64,000 nt of DNA from Latrodectus hesperus (GCA_037975125.1 JAJQOW010000014.1:3435286-3499285); one strand, 5' to 3'; positions 1 through 17,653 are shown, counted from the first letter of the stretch. Translations and numbers: made by a program. Notes: generated by a model from the letters alone, not told the origin.

Positions 1-2046
<2,046 letters not shown>

Positions 2047-2229
2047 TTGTATAATAGATTTTACAATCCAGTAAATCTTAAACATGATTACCGGCAGAGA
2101 ACTGATGTACTGATATATCTTAGAGGATGTTATTCTTTCTATACATGTTTAACTTCAAATATTTCATGAATTTCTGTTTTCTAAGATACTATGAAGACAT
2201 AATTATAGCCTTTAGAGTATCCTTGGTCA

Positions 2230-2498
2230 TTAAGTAGAAAATAAATATTTAGGCACTCTACATTCACTAATTAACAAGACTGCATAAGGCATTATATTAA
2301 GTAGAAAATGAATATTTAGGAACTCAACACTCACCAATTAACAATAATGCATAAGGCCTTATATTAAGTAAAAAAGGAATATTTAGGCACTCAACACTCA
2401 CCAATTAACAAGATTGCATAAGGTATTATATTAAATAGAAAATGAATATTTAGGCACTCAACACTCACTAATTAACAACATTGCATAATGCATTATAT
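2230..2498. repeat. 67-bp minisatellite, four copies
   Basis: Four head-to-tail copies of a 67-bp unit. The landmark 'taagtagaaaa' recurs at about 2231, 2298, 2365 and 2432, a constant step of 67 bp. Each unit also carries 'aatatttaggcactcaacac', 'caattaacaa' and 'tgcataagg'. Copies differ by a few substitutions each and the spacing is nearly gap-free. No coding potential is apparent. Confidence 0.95.
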
Positions 2499-3338
<840 letters not shown>

Positions 3339-4347
3339 AATGTATTTCATCGATTTAGATGTTACTCATCACAAAAAATACATAAGACAAAAAAGTTGTG
3401 ATATAAAATATGTTTTTCCAAATTAATCTCGCTTTATTAACAAAATTCATATTTTTAACATGAATTATTAGCAAGGAAAGTTACTCCTTTATATAAACAC
3501 AAATGATTTTTAATCTTTACATTATTTATAATATATTATTTTAATAATTTTTATTTATAATATATTATTTTAATATATTATTTAATGAATGAAGAAAAAT
3601 CAGGTTCATTACAATTCAAACCAAATTTTTTCGTGCAATTACTTTAACAAATTTATTATTATTTTGCTTTTCCCTATAATTGCAATCGATCATTTTCATA
3701 ATTAACTAATCCCTATAATTATGAAATACTTTTCTATATGGCACTTTTAATAAAATTTAATACAAAGTAATTAATTTATAATTTATTACAATTTTCAATA
3801 GATCATACAGATTTAACTGATCAATCCAAAGTATTAGAAATTTAGTATTCTTACCTAACATACATAACTCCAGACATTTAATTGAAACTACAGTTTTCCT
3901 CAAAAAATTTAATCAATATTCATGATTTGGACCATCCTAATAGTTGTATATAATTTTCTACTCTTTAATTACTTATAAAATTATATTTTTTCTAAGTATT
4001 AGTGTAATATAGTTTTTAATAAATATTTGAATAAAATCAATGTATTTTTAAGCAAAGTTTCACAAATTATGTTATTATATTCAGGACAAATATAAGAAAA
4101 ATATTATAAACAGTAAAAATAATTCCACACCATATTTTATCAATTTTACAAGTTTTATGCTAATAAAATCTTTTCTTTCTAAATATTTGAATTTAACTAA
4201 TATGAAATTAATCAAATTTCTTGGTTTCCTGTTCCAGATATTTTATAAAGTAAAAATTTTTTTAACTAAAATTATTAGATTGCGACACATTTTATTAAAT
4301 TATTTTTAGAAACAAATATTCAGTATCAATTATTTCTCTTTAAGTGC
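3339..4347. other. AT-rich DNA with a short local duplication
   Basis: No gene seen. At about 3526-3575 a motif of the form 'tttataatatattatttta' occurs twice in tandem, a small local duplication in simple sequence. Confidence 0.6.
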
Positions 4348-4358
4348 ATCCTTAATTC
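4348..4358. repeat. Left target-site duplication of SINE
   Basis: 'atccttaattc' here pairs with 'atccttaaattc' at 4543-4554 (one base indel). The two copies bracket the SINE body at 4359-4542. Confidence 0.55.
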
Positions 4359-4542
4359 TACTAAAATCCGTAGCACGACAGTCCATATAGGCCAAGACCT
4401 ACAGTGCCCATAACTGTTTTCATGACCGAGGGCCCTGGAGTGTGAAGCATATGTCCTAGTTAGGTTGTCAGCCTAACGTAAGACCCCAGTGTTTAGTTCC
4501 TAAGCCTGCTTTGTACTCAGTTTATTGGCCCACTGAATGCTG
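4359..4542 (-). mobile_element. SINE, 5'-truncated copy
   Basis: A G+C-raised island of about 184 bp sharing blocks in order with 34058-34308: 'ctgttttcatgacc', 'gtgaagca.atg', 'gtcagcctaa', 'agtgt.tagttcc', then an AG/GCTT/GTA block. The other copy keeps a tRNA-like head with box B on the minus strand. This copy ends inside the body and lacks it, as expected from 5' truncation during target-primed reverse transcription. Near-perfect flanking duplications support retroposition. SINEs are transcribed by RNA polymerase III and mobilised by a LINE partner. Without its head this copy should be silent. Confidence 0.75.
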
Positions 4543-4554
4543 ATCCTTAAATTC
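4543..4554. repeat. Right target-site duplication of SINE
   Basis: 'atccttaaattc', partner of 4348-4358. Confidence 0.55.
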
Positions 4555-7500
4555 AACATTATTAAAATTTAAAATTTAGTCAAATCAATGCAAGTAAAAG
4601 TTATGAAATATGAACTTTCTGATTCGTTAGAAAATAGTTTGATGACAAAGATTTTCTAAAGTAGATATGTAATTTATTTGAATGAATTCCGTTACAATTT
4701 TCTATGCATTTTATTTAAAATTATGATATATGTAAAGAAAGTAGCATTACACTAGAACATTGATTTATTTCAAAAAGCAATGTTTGTAAAAAATATAAAC
4801 TGATATTTGAAATAAACTAAAAACTTGTGTTTGATATTTTAAAAAAGTGTATAATTGATTTCAATATTGCTCTTTTAAAATAAATTTCTTAAAAAAACTC
4901 GTAAGCAACAATGAAAACATTTTCAAGCGTCTGTGTTAGTTTTAATATTCAGTAAATGATTATTATTTTGATAATGAATAACATAATTTGAATTTCTAGT
5001 GACTTATTATTGGTATTAAATATAAAAAATTTCAAGTAATCACTTTTATATTTTAAAAAACTAAAAGCAAGAAAATTTTAAATTATTTTATTTTATTATA
5101 AATTTCCATTAACAGTCATATTTTATTAACATGAATCATAAGTAATTGATTAACAGGAATTCACAAGGTTACAGGGTATATTCACTTCATATAATGAATA
5201 GAGATTGAACGAAAAATGATATATACAGATTTTCATAATTATAGGAAATTACACATTGATAAATTTTTTTCATACAATTACTTTTTATTTACTTTAAATA
5301 AACTGAAACGTTTTATAACTACATTTAATTTTTTTGGATTTAATTGTCAGGTAATTTTTTGCTTTATTTAATGCATATGTTTTATCAAAGTTTGAGTAAT
5401 AATTTAAGTTATATTCGTTTATTTTTCTATTTAACTTGGAATTTCTATTAAATGACAAATATTTTATGAATTCTAACTTAATTTAAAAGTAATAGCTACT
5501 AAGGCGATTATTTCCTTAAAAAAGTTTTATTAAGATTTTATTCTGTATTTAGTGTTATGGTATTATACACTCGTGCAAAAGTAATAATTGATTAATTTAG
5601 AAATTTATTTTATTTTTTATTTTTAGCATAAATTTTTAAAGTAGGATGAATAAACTCTGAACTTTTTACCTGTAAAGTTAGTCATTTATTTATATACAAC
5701 CAAACATGCATTTAATTGATTATACCTGCAAATTCGGCAACAATATTTATTTAATAAAATTTATACTAACATTTTGATATTTTGCAAACTTTATAAATAA
5801 TTCATCATTCACATTAACGTCTGTACAATACCAATTCTGAGAATGTTATAACATATTATATACACTTCCTTTCTATTTCATTTAATTGTAAATGATGCTA
5901 AAATAACTAAAATATAAAAAAATCTATACAAATAAATTCAATTCAGAAATTGGACATAATAAAAATAAATGAAAATGCAGCCTTCTGTGTTGTAAACAAA
6001 ACTAAACTTTTGATACAAAATATTAAAGGAAAGTGGTATTTTAGGAAATAACGATTTTTGATGTCTCTACATGTAGCCAAAGATAATTTTGAGTACTAGT
6101 GGTTGTTGCATTCCAGGTAAAAAATTTTCAGTCGATGATCAGACGTTTTTAGTCTAGCAAGAGGCCCAAAAGAATCGTAAAGCATTTTTGATTTTAAGGT
6201 CTTACTAGAAATCTTGGGATTTTACTGGTCATGCATTTTACACTTGTATTCATATAACAAAAACAGAAAATGTTAGATTGGAACTCATACAGTGAAAAAC
6301 TTAATTGCAATGAAAAAGAAAAAAACAAAAAGGTAAATGGTAAATGAGAGAAAAAATTTATTTCCTATAATTGATTATTTAAAAAGAGTTAAAAAGTTTT
6401 AAAAAGTGTAGACAATATTTGAAAATAAGGTAGAACAGTAGGCATTTTAGTAGAACAGTATACAGGCATTTTTTATAAATTAATTAGTGATAGGATTGAT
6501 AAATTTATTAATGATTAAAGAATGCAATAATGATATTTGCTGCTTTTCAATCGATGGTAAGCATATTGATGTAGGACATATATAGCGATGCATAAGACAA
6601 CAATCTGGGAACTGATTTTGGAAGGAACCACACTTCACAGAGGTCTATAAATTTATTCATTTGATACACTTGGTCAACATGGTATCAACAAAATAAATTT
6701 TGTTGTGATATCTCTTGTCTTTCTTGGTGTTGCAATTTGGGTGACCGACCAGCTGTGTAATTTATGCTTTAGTGGATTTCACAACTTTGTTTTCAATTTT
6801 TACATAATCTTCTTAATATTACAGTACTTTATTAATAAATTAAGCTCATTCTATTGAATATTCTTAGTTTATTGAGTTAATTTCATATGGCCTTTTAAAA
6901 ATCATTAAAAGTGATTCACTCCAAAATATAATCTCTCGTAAGTAAATCTTTATTTCTTATTATAAACGTTTTTTTGCATAATCATTAATGTTATTTATCT
7001 CCCCTTATTTTGTAGTTACAATTAAGCAAGGGATATTTTTCGAACCAAGATAAAATTAAAACAGTTTTTTTAGTTGAATAAAATACAAATATTTAACAGG
7101 TGATTTCATTTGACAAATATTTAACACGTTAACTTCTCTGATAAACTAAAAGACATGTTACAAATACTCATCATGATAAAATGTAATCAAAAGTAATTCA
7201 TAAATAATCTATAATTTTCTAAAAACTAATTTAGAAAAATTTCCTCATTTCTTTTTATATCTGCTTAAAGATACAAAAGATCTAAAATTACAATACAAAA
7301 ATCCTAAAAATGCACAGTCTTTAATTTACCAGCAAATCATAAAAATATAATACCAATACTTTTCTGTATACAAAAATCTGAATTTCATTCAATAGAAAAT
7401 ATACTATGCATCTCATGGAGCTAAATGACTCATTTAAAGTAACGACATGTGTTGCGAAACCGGCCAAGAATTACATTTTCTCTGGAATAAAGTCTTTTAT

Positions 7501-8416
7501 TTGTCCTAGATATTAGAATTCTGATCCTGCCTTGTAAGCAGAATTTAAAATAGCTACTTTTTTTCCTGAGCAACATGCTTTGGTTAACAATTTTTTATGC
7601 TTTTTTTACGGTTTTGAAAGGAAAATCAAACACTTCAGGAAAATTAGTTTTGAAAATATATGCTGTGATGTGTTATATTTTATGTATAGACTACGTAGAA
7701 CTATATAATAAGAAATAAAATATATAACCCTATTTCAACAAAATATAAAGTTATATTTAGAGAAAATTGTTGTGCTAATAAATATTTTATTCTTGTAACA
7801 ATATGGAACAGAAAATATGCGTACTGAATTGATGTAGTTAAATATAATCAATAGTTTTATAATTATTCATAAAAAATTTGAAAATAAATATAAATGCAGA
7901 TTTCATTTTATAAATTATATATACGTGCAAAAAAATTGTATATAGATAGTTATAAAGTTATTGAACGCACTCACAAATAAATAATTATAAAATAAAATCT
8001 GCAATTCTCTTAAGTTTTAATTTTGTTCACATTATATAATATATTGTTATAATTTGTGACATTGTTATTTATATTCTTTCTATAGAACTAACACTACAAA
8101 ATATATAAAATTATTTAAAATATGTCTTCAATATTCGATAATAATTCCCAGCTATGACTACATAAATAAAAATATTTTAATTTGTAGATGGTGATTATTT
8201 TAAAAGAATCAATGAACAAGAAAAAACGTAGATTCGCTTAAAGTAATTTAACGTATCGAGGGTTTTAAAGGATTTTATATTCATAGAATAGATTTTTGCA
8301 GGACTTAAAACAACACATATTTAAATATTTTAAATAATGTCTCAATTAAGCATACATATATCAAATAACACTGTGAATATCGTAGTGTCACCAGTCAGAG
8401 TTTCATTAATGGATTT
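4555..8416. other. AT-rich DNA, no gene seen
   Basis: Nearly 4 kb of AT-rich sequence. Slightly G+C-raised, non-repetitive patches at about 6060-6240 and 6560-6770 have no open frame or motif I recognise and could be old mobile-element debris. Nothing else stands out. Confidence 0.6.
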
Positions 8417-8458
8417 TCTCTGTGATATATATCACAGAGATAAGAATATATATTCTTA
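8417..8458. repeat. Two abutting perfect palindromes
   Basis: Positions 8417-8440 read the same on both strands (24 bp, TCTCTGTG half-site around a TA-rich centre). Positions 8441-8458 form a second perfect palindrome (18 bp, TAAGAA half-site). They touch with no spacer. Each could form a hairpin in single-stranded nucleic acid. No larger element with matching ends was identified around them. Confidence 0.9.
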
Positions 8459-9986
8459 GCGAACAATATAAAAATTAGGAATTAATGTTTAATTTTTCTA
8501 ATTCTTTGTATTGATTTCTATTAAAAATTTGAAACACACACTACTTATGCAGGTTTTTAATTTCTACTACTGAGTAGTGCGCTAAACCTTATATAAAGAT
8601 ATATATTACTTTATTAAAAATATCTTATAAGAATTTTTAATTTCCATTCTTTTGATATTAGTATTTCTTCAGCAAAAATGAATTCATGAGCAAAGTCATA
8701 TATTCTTTGTAGATACGAGGAAACATTAGACAGGAATTTTACTTTACATTCAATCAAATCCCATAAATGACGCAAATTATTTTTGTGAAAAATAACTAGT
8801 AATAGATTTTATACATATAGTAACTTATGAGGTTTAAGAGCATAATTTTGATTTTAACAAACAAAGTTGTGTTCACAATTCATTACTAAAAATATTTTAT
8901 TGTGACAAAATATGTATTATCGCTGCATGACTGTTTTGCTTACAATATATTTTCTTTTGATAAGCCTATTTCATAAGTTTGAAATCTACGAATTCTGTCT
9001 CAGATTTCTTTCAGATACATTTTTCGTTATCAATTTTCTAACTGTGAAATTGAAATTCCCAAAATACATGTGTTGACAATATTTCTTCTAACTACAATCG
9101 AAATGGAATTTCCTACCAAGAAATTTGTTTCTTTTTCATAGTTATTACTATAATCAGAATAATGATTTTACAACAAGATTTTTAAGTAGGTCATTCCGAT
9201 CAACTTTTTATGTTATCCTTCCACACTTGTTACAGATAAACATTTCCTGCCTTATGTCTGATAAGCTTTATTAGAAGCTTTACATAAAAGAGTATCAGTT
9301 GTAATTATGTTTTGCAGTTATATTTACTCAGTACATCATCGATGAAACTGTACATCATTCCATAATTACAGTAATGAAGTCTTCCTTAAATTCCAACATT
9401 TAATTTTCAGATTGTAAGCGATTAAATATTTTACTTATTTTGAATAGATTAAAAAACGCTGGCTTAACGATCGCTGTATTGCTGGAAGTTAAACAGTTAA
9501 AAAGTGTCATTAACAGGTATTTTGCAGTTTTTGCTTCAAAAAGGTGTTTAAATAAAAGGAAAACACTGGTTTAATTTCAACAATTGGTAATGGTGATAAA
9601 GACTTTTCATATAGAATTTATTTACATAAATTACATTATTTTATTAACATTAGCAATTACTACTATTAAAAAATTCATTCAAGTATTTTTTAGACAAATC
9701 AATATACTACTTACAATTAAATTAATTACGAAATATCCTAACGAATTTAACTCACAATGAAAATACTTAAAGTTAGTGTGAACAAACTGAATAAAATGAC
9801 TGAAAAAAGTTAGGAATGGAGGCATGGCATTCTCAGATTCAATATTCCCACTTGGATATTTACATTGATATACTTTAAGATAATTCTCACCAGCTAAATA
9901 ATTTGTTAGTTTATGTTTGTTGTTAGGTACAAGATATAAGTGTAATAAGTAAACTATATTTTATGTATTATAAAAATTAATATTTT
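8459..9986. other. AT-rich DNA, no gene seen
   Basis: No coding or structural feature that I can support. Confidence 0.65.
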
Positions 9987-10264
9987 GGCACAGATACCGT
10001 ATAAACTATGAAATTAAAATCTGAATATTTTAACAATGAAGAAATTTTGCCAAAACAATGACGTATTGTGACGTGTGTGATGACGTAAATACTAGAATTG
10101 CTATAATAGAATTTTTGCATAATTTTTATAGGTCTATGACGGTCTTTTATAGGTCTGTTATTATCTATGACGTAATAAAAACAAGGTTGCCAGATATATA
10201 AGAAAATCCACTAAAAAGTCACCAAACTTAGAATTTATCATCTTAGATTATACGGCATCTGCGC
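9987..10264 (-). mobile_element. Inverted-repeat MITE-like element, copy 1
   Basis: About 278 bp. The left end (9987-10004) reads 'ggcacagataccgtataa'. The right end (10248-10264) is its near-exact reverse complement, 'ttatacggcatctgcgc'. The interior is non-coding and includes 'tgacgtgtg', 'gacgtaaatac' and 'gacgtaataaaaacaagg'. The same blocks recur, reverse-complemented, at 17654-17900 and 21330-21558. Short length, terminal inverted repeats and multiple copies fit a MITE moved by a DNA transposase elsewhere in the genome. The superfamily is not determined because no target-site duplication is convincing for this copy. Confidence 0.8.
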
Positions 10265-12259
10265 ACATATGTTAATTTTTAATATTTTAGTAGCATTTCA
10301 GAGATTTTTGTGCTGTGAAGATAAATTTCTAAATTGCATTAACTCTTATGTCGCAAATTTCTCATGTATTCAAAAGGTATTAAGCTACAAAAATCATTTC
10401 AATATATTTTAAGTGATTTATCACACGTAATTGGCAGACACGAGTAAATAGTTTCAGAAACAATTGATTCAGTAAGTAACATTAAGTATAAGAACTTAAT
10501 TTTTTCATGGAACAAAAACTTTCAAAGTGAATAATAAATACCTGACCCCACCTGTTATTCATCAAATTATATGTCGTCTAATTGAAAAAGAAATCTGTTA
10601 ATAATACTGGTTAGGTAGTAAGAGATTTTAAGTTTATGTAAATAAATTTATGTGAAATGTAACACACATACACACATTTTTAATAGGAATTCGAATTATG
10701 TAACGAAGAAAATTTTATTGTGTAACTGTGTTTTTTAATTTCATCAAATTATAAATTATTAAAATTCATTTCTTCGTTGACAATAGGTCATTAAAAGATA
10801 TACTTGTATGTAAATAAAAATATTGTTTCCTCACCAAGTGTATATATTTATTGATTTGATTTTTATCTTTAAATCAATATTAAAAACAATCAATAAAAAC
10901 ACAAGAAGAGTAAATCATAAAAATCAATTCAAACCAAAATGAATTATTTATTTAGATAATAAAAATATTTTTTAATTTATTACTTACATATCTAAGAGAC
11001 TTTCAATTTATCAATAATATTCTTCCAAAATTTGATAAAATACTTAAGTATTAATAAGTTCATGTAATTTTGTTACGTCTTAAAATACATTAGAAGTTAA
11101 CTGTATTCATTTCAATTTATTTCTTAAATATGAGTTAACCGAGCGAAATTTCTTATCTAGGATTTTTGTCTTTCAACAATGAAAAATTATGTTTCTAAAT
11201 AGAATTGTTACAAGTATGCAACAGATAAAGTCAGAAACATTTTTAACAGAATTAAAATGTGATTAATAAGCAAGTTTTGTTTCTTAAATTACTGTATGAT
11301 AAGAACTGTGAAATGAAAAATGACGTATAGAATAAAATCTAGTTTCTAACATGGTATTAAAAATGTATGATTTCGTAACATTGCTTGAATTTTATCATGA
11401 TTCTCTGTATAGTATAAAAACACAAATATCAAATCAAAGTTTTTAGTTTTCTTTATTTTTGAATGATATTTATATTAAAAGCTTTTTCTATTAGTTAAAT
11501 CAATAAAGTAATTACTTGCTTCTTAAAAAGCAAAACAATATATCACCTGCAATGCAAATAAGTGCATTATTTTCTTATTTTAATATTTTCCAAGCGTAAA
11601 ATATATTTTTCAGGTAAATGCATACTGTGCCTTCAGGGAAGTAAGACGTTGTCGACGTCAAGAAATTTGGATATTTGGTGCCTGACGGAAGTGTGTATTA
11701 AGGCTAGCATACATAATTTAATCTTTAAAGTATAGCATTTATGGAAAGCACCAATTATAAGCTTTCTAGAAAAATCAAATTTAAATAGAAATATGCATAA
11801 ATTTAATTTTTATGAATTTTTAAATATATTGCAGTCATTACAGTTTTTTAAAAGTAATTTACCTTTAGGTATGCTTAAAATAAATTCTTGATGCAAATTT
11901 CACACAAAATTTGCATACATTTATTAAAAAATGTGTAAAAAATTAAACAAAGTAATTTATTTTGAAATATATGCACAATAATTTATACAAGAGCGAAATA
12001 TGTTAAGCTTTTCGAAAAATTTTCAAAAATGCGAAAATTTTTCACACAAACTTTTTCCATAATTTTTTTTTTTTTTGGCAAAAAGCAAATTTTAAACACT
12101 TTATTACATGCACATAAGGTTCACACATAAACACAAAAAAATTTCAGAAGATTTGATGCATAAGTTTTTTGTACGAGCGTACCTATATACTGAAAATATG
12201 CAATTTGAGAAAATCGCAAATAACAAAAAAATGCACTAAATTCTTATCTTAAACAGAAA
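10265..12259. other. AT-rich DNA, no gene seen
   Basis: No supported gene. At 11630-11700 two imperfect direct copies of 'gtgcct..cagggaagt' flank a 'gacgtcaag' block, a weak local duplication. A T run lies near 12063-12076. Confidence 0.6.
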
Positions 12260-12792
12260 TTAAAACATCCCGGGACCATAATCTTTATCCATTTTGGCCT
12301 CTAATGCCTCTCTCTTTTTTCTTGCCTTTTCAGTGATCTTGCGTCTTTATTCATTTTTTGGTTGAGATGTTCAGCTTTTCGAACCCGCCTGCGATCGATC
12401 TCTCTGGATATGAGGGATGTGCATGTTGTAAAAGAGTTTTGACAGACTTTGCAGTGAATGTTTATAAGAGAGGCAAGACCTCTGCGGCTATGTAACTCTT
12501 CATTTACAATGAAAGACACTTTTGAATCGCACTGTTTACCCACGAACATGTCGTTAATCAAACTGTTTAGAACTTTAACACTAATAATAATATTTATATC
12601 TTGAGTTGAATTATTTTCGAAGTCTTCATCAATTACAAAAGAATCTTCCAGCTTTTGTTTTGAAGCACTTTCACCTTCAGGTACACTGCTTTGATCAAAC
12701 TTTGTTGTGTGTTGATCCTGATGCCTCTTCCTACTGTTGAAACTTCCCTTCGAGGCAAGATAAGCAAACAATTGATACCAATTTAAACTCAA
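12260..12792 (-). pseudogene. Mutator-like transposase remnant, internally deleted
   Basis: An open frame of 163 codons runs from the ATG at 12792 to the TAG at 12301, the longest frame here that is not a microsatellite artefact. Residues 68-118 carry a hydrophobic 'VKVLNSLI' strand, one Cys, 'SRRGLASLINIHC', then a CxxC (HCKVC). This resembles the N-terminal domain of Mutator-type transposases of animal genomes. From residue 128 it becomes highly basic. A frame change in the purine-rich run near 12310-12330 opens 'REALEAKMDKDYGPGMF' to a TAA at 12260, a typical transposase C-terminal tail. The catalytic core expected between the two parts is missing, so I infer an internal deletion plus a frameshift. 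Family assignment comes from remembered motif patterns, not a search. It could also be another zinc-binding transposon protein. Confidence 0.45.
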
Positions 12793-14838
12793 ACAGAATT
12801 ATAAAATTATTTATAATAACTAATCAGAAGATTTAAAAATGAAGCAGCATAAATGGAACTTATAAACACAAACAACGCGCGCAATGTGAACAAATCTCTC
12901 ACAAAGCTTGACAATTTCGCTATCTTCAAATATAAATGCCAGATATAGAAAAAATAACGGAGGTTATGCAAATAATCATTTTTTCCTTTGAGTTGGTACT
13001 GCAATAGGTATATTTGAAACCGAAATTTTTCTACAAGAGGGCGTGGCACTGTTTGTATACATTATATTTTCGATTATTTATACCATTAAAAACGTCAAAT
13101 ATATAAGTGTTATACATTTTTAGATTCAGAAATGTATTCTTTATTTAAAATAACTAAAATTGAAAAATTGATTTTTGAAGGTAAAACAGGTTTTGCTCCC
13201 TCAATCTGCAATTTTAAAAATCTGCTTTCGAAATACAATTCAAGTTAAGAATAAAACTCTTCATGAAAAAAATGTATTGAACTTATTTTATTAATAAAGG
13301 ATTGAATCTTAAACAGAACCACAAAATCATAAAACAATGATCTAATCGGTTATTTTATATTGAATTCATTTTTAAATCTGGTTATTAGTATATTTATATT
13401 TCACAATAGATCTCTCATTTTCTGAAACATGTTTATGCAAATTATATTTAAATTATATTCATAGAATTAATTTGATACTTATAAATTATACTTAAAATCT
13501 CTAATTAAAAAATAAACTATAAAAATTTTAAAATACATGATTTAAGTATTTTATGTTTCCTGAATTAATTCAATCGTCTTTTTCATTGAAAAGTTATATT
13601 AAAGGAAAGAAATAAATATTAAAAGAAATGACATTTATTATTATAAAATACAGAATTTGATTCAAATGTGAATATTTATTTCATCCAAAACTTGAAATTG
13701 TTTTATTATTACATTCAAAAATACATGTTTTTGAAAAATAGTAATGTATCGCGTATTATATTTTTTTGGCAAATAATCACAAACAGAAGATATTTCTATG
13801 TTATCAATTAATACTTAAATAGGAAAATAAATATTATCCTCTTAAATTTCATTAAAATATAATAAAATTTCTTAAATTTTTAACTTTGAGTAAAGCTTTG
13901 AGAAAATAAAACTGAAATAACACATGTAATACTTGTTGTGGATTAATTTAAATGTATATTTAAGATAATAAAATGCAAATGCGCAGCATCAAATATGCTT
14001 ATTTCAACTTATACTTTGCTAAATTACTGTTAAAAAGTGAGTTGACATTTTAAAATTACAGTAACCTTTTTTCCATCAAAGATTTATCAGTACTTTTTGG
14101 ATTAACTCTAGTATTAATAATCTTTTCATATTCGGGAAATGGAAAATTTAGTATGTATATCATAATTGTATGTTTGTTTAATTAATCTTTAGTAGTTAAT
14201 TTATCAAAGCTTGATATTACTTTCAAAAAAAGTTAAAAGAAAATGTAAGTGATTAAATGGAACTCTTGCGTTTATTATTAAAGAATCAAATTTTGCAATT
14301 GATAGCTAAACTTATATATTATATTATTCCATTTTTTAAAATTGCTTCAAATTAGAATAGCGCAGACTTAAAAACTGTACATGTGAGGTACAGAAACGCT
14401 TGTAATAAAGGGAATGATTATATAAGTTTAAGCATTCCTGGTAATAAGTTAAAAATTATAATGCGTTATTTTAATTTGTTGAAAATTTTTTGCTATGTAA
14501 TAAACACATTTGTAGGATCATGCTTCTTGGAAATGCTAGCTATATCATTTACTTTCTAGTTATAAAAGACTTTTAAATGTTTTTTTTGTTACAAAGATAA
14601 GAATATTAAGAGAAAAGTAAAAGAATTTTTCTCAGTAGTTTTATGAAATTAGATAATCATAATAAATTATATACTTCGTAAAGATTCATATTATAGAAAT
14701 ACAATAAAACCAAACTAGCAAATAATCTAAGTATATTCAAACATTGCATTTAAAATTATTTTTATTTCATGTAAAAGCTCACTATACTCATCTATACTTT
14801 CATCTCTCCAAGAGTTCAGAATTGCTTGATCAAAATGA
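12793..14838. other. AT-rich DNA, no gene seen
   Basis: An 80-codon minus frame at 12807-13049 lies directly upstream of the transposase remnant and could be 5' sequence of the same element, but its translation shows no recognisable motif. The rest is AT-rich without features. Confidence 0.6.
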
Positions 14839-16229
<1,391 letters not shown>

Positions 16230-16452
16230 TAGGGTGCCCCCCAGACGAAGCAGTACGTGCCGTACTACGCCTAGGCATGTGAAGTATCGAATTATCGATC
16301 TGATCTTAGGGAATATTACACCATTCGTCAAGCAATGCTCTCGGAAGTTCCGGTAAAAATGTGGGAGGGAATTGACGGGCTGTAATTAGTCAGCCAAGTA
16401 TTTCCCACACATGCTCTATTGGATTCAAGTCCAGTGAGAATGCTGGACGTGT
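16230..16452 (-). pseudogene. Tc1-like transposase C-terminal fragment
   Basis: The minus strand encodes 'TRPAFSLDLNPIEHVWEILG', the conserved end of the DDE domain of Tc1-like transposases (usual form WPA.SPDLNPIEHVWD.LG). The third catalytic residue, Glu, is the codon at 16416-16414. The frame continues through 'TFLPELPRALLDEWCNIP' and 'DNSILHMPRRSTARTASSGG', a normal Tc1-like tail. In-frame stops follow 'EILG' and 'CNIP', so it is dead. No trace of the helix-turn-helix region or the first two Asp residues is seen upstream, so only about the last fifth of the gene survives. No terminal inverted repeats were found. Confidence 0.9.
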
Positions 16453-17653
16453 TAAGGAATAAAGAATTTTATATATTTAACATGGAATTCAGATAATAAC
16501 AAATGCAGCATAAAGTTATAAATATGTTACTTTCTAAGAAGGGGAATAAACATTAAATATTATTGTATTTTAGTTATTCATAATAAAAGATTATATGGAA
16601 CATTAGATTTTTTTAACATATTCAAACTGATTTAATAAACACTCACACATATATGTATGCATATACATGTGTGTATAAATGTGCATGTGTGGTTTTGTGT
16701 GTGTCATAATATAATGTTAAAATAACAAGTAATAGATTTATTATAAACTTTTAAAATTTTCTGATCATCTGGAAAATAAAAAATATGTAGTAAAAAAGCA
16801 TCGTTATATTATAAGCTGGCCTGTTATGAGTAAAGATACCCTATTCACTTTTATCCACAGTTTTTGTTATAAAAGCTTGAACGTTTGTGAGTTACAGTGC
16901 AAAATTTATGAGGATTAAAATTAAAGTGAAGATCGTATTGTATTTGAAATCGTCTTAAGACCACAGAATCAGTATCTATTGAAAACAATTGCTTATGCAT
17001 GGTTTAAAATCTAGAAGAAACAATGTAAAGCTGAAATACTTATTTTTTACACATTTTCTTTTTAACTGTTAATTTAATCTTCCCAATAAACAGAGAAAAA
17101 AAAACATTTTTTAGAAGAAAAAAACTATTTATTTAGTGAATGTCAATATCATTGTCTTGGAGCAAAGTAACTCTTGAAATTTTAAGAACATTTGAAGATA
17201 TTTAGCTGTAACAAGTGATGCTCTTAAATTTCTAGCATATTTTATCCTCTTTATTTTCAAAAAAAATATTGAATGTAAAAATATTTATTTTCTTTACCAA
17301 ATAATATCTGAAGTACAAGTGTTCTACTTCAAACTCATTTATAAATTAATTTCAAGTGTTAGTTTTACGATTCAATTTTGCTGATGTTCAATACTTACAT
17401 TATCAGAATAAATGTTTTGTGGTCGCTTTTAATTTTAAGATATTTTTAATATCTAAACATTTGAGATAAAAGAAAAATAATGATTTATCCAAGAAAATTA
17501 TCTAAAGATATTTTTAAATAATACATAAAATATTAAAATACGGCCTTGTTGAACAAAATTGATTATAAAAACTTTACCATTTCTTGAAAAAAGATTTTGC
17601 GAACTGATTTAAATTAATGATTTGAATTTTGCATCTTGAAATCAAACAATTTT
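16453..17653. other. AT-rich DNA with a degenerate CA/TG tract
   Basis: A degraded CA/TG dinucleotide tract lies at about 16640-16705, with alternating purine-pyrimidine runs. Otherwise no gene or repeat is supported. Confidence 0.6.

Noticed and set aside
12807..13049. 80-codon frame upstream of the Mutator-like remnant
   Set aside because: Hydrophobic, no motif. Possibly element flank, but not supportable as a gene.
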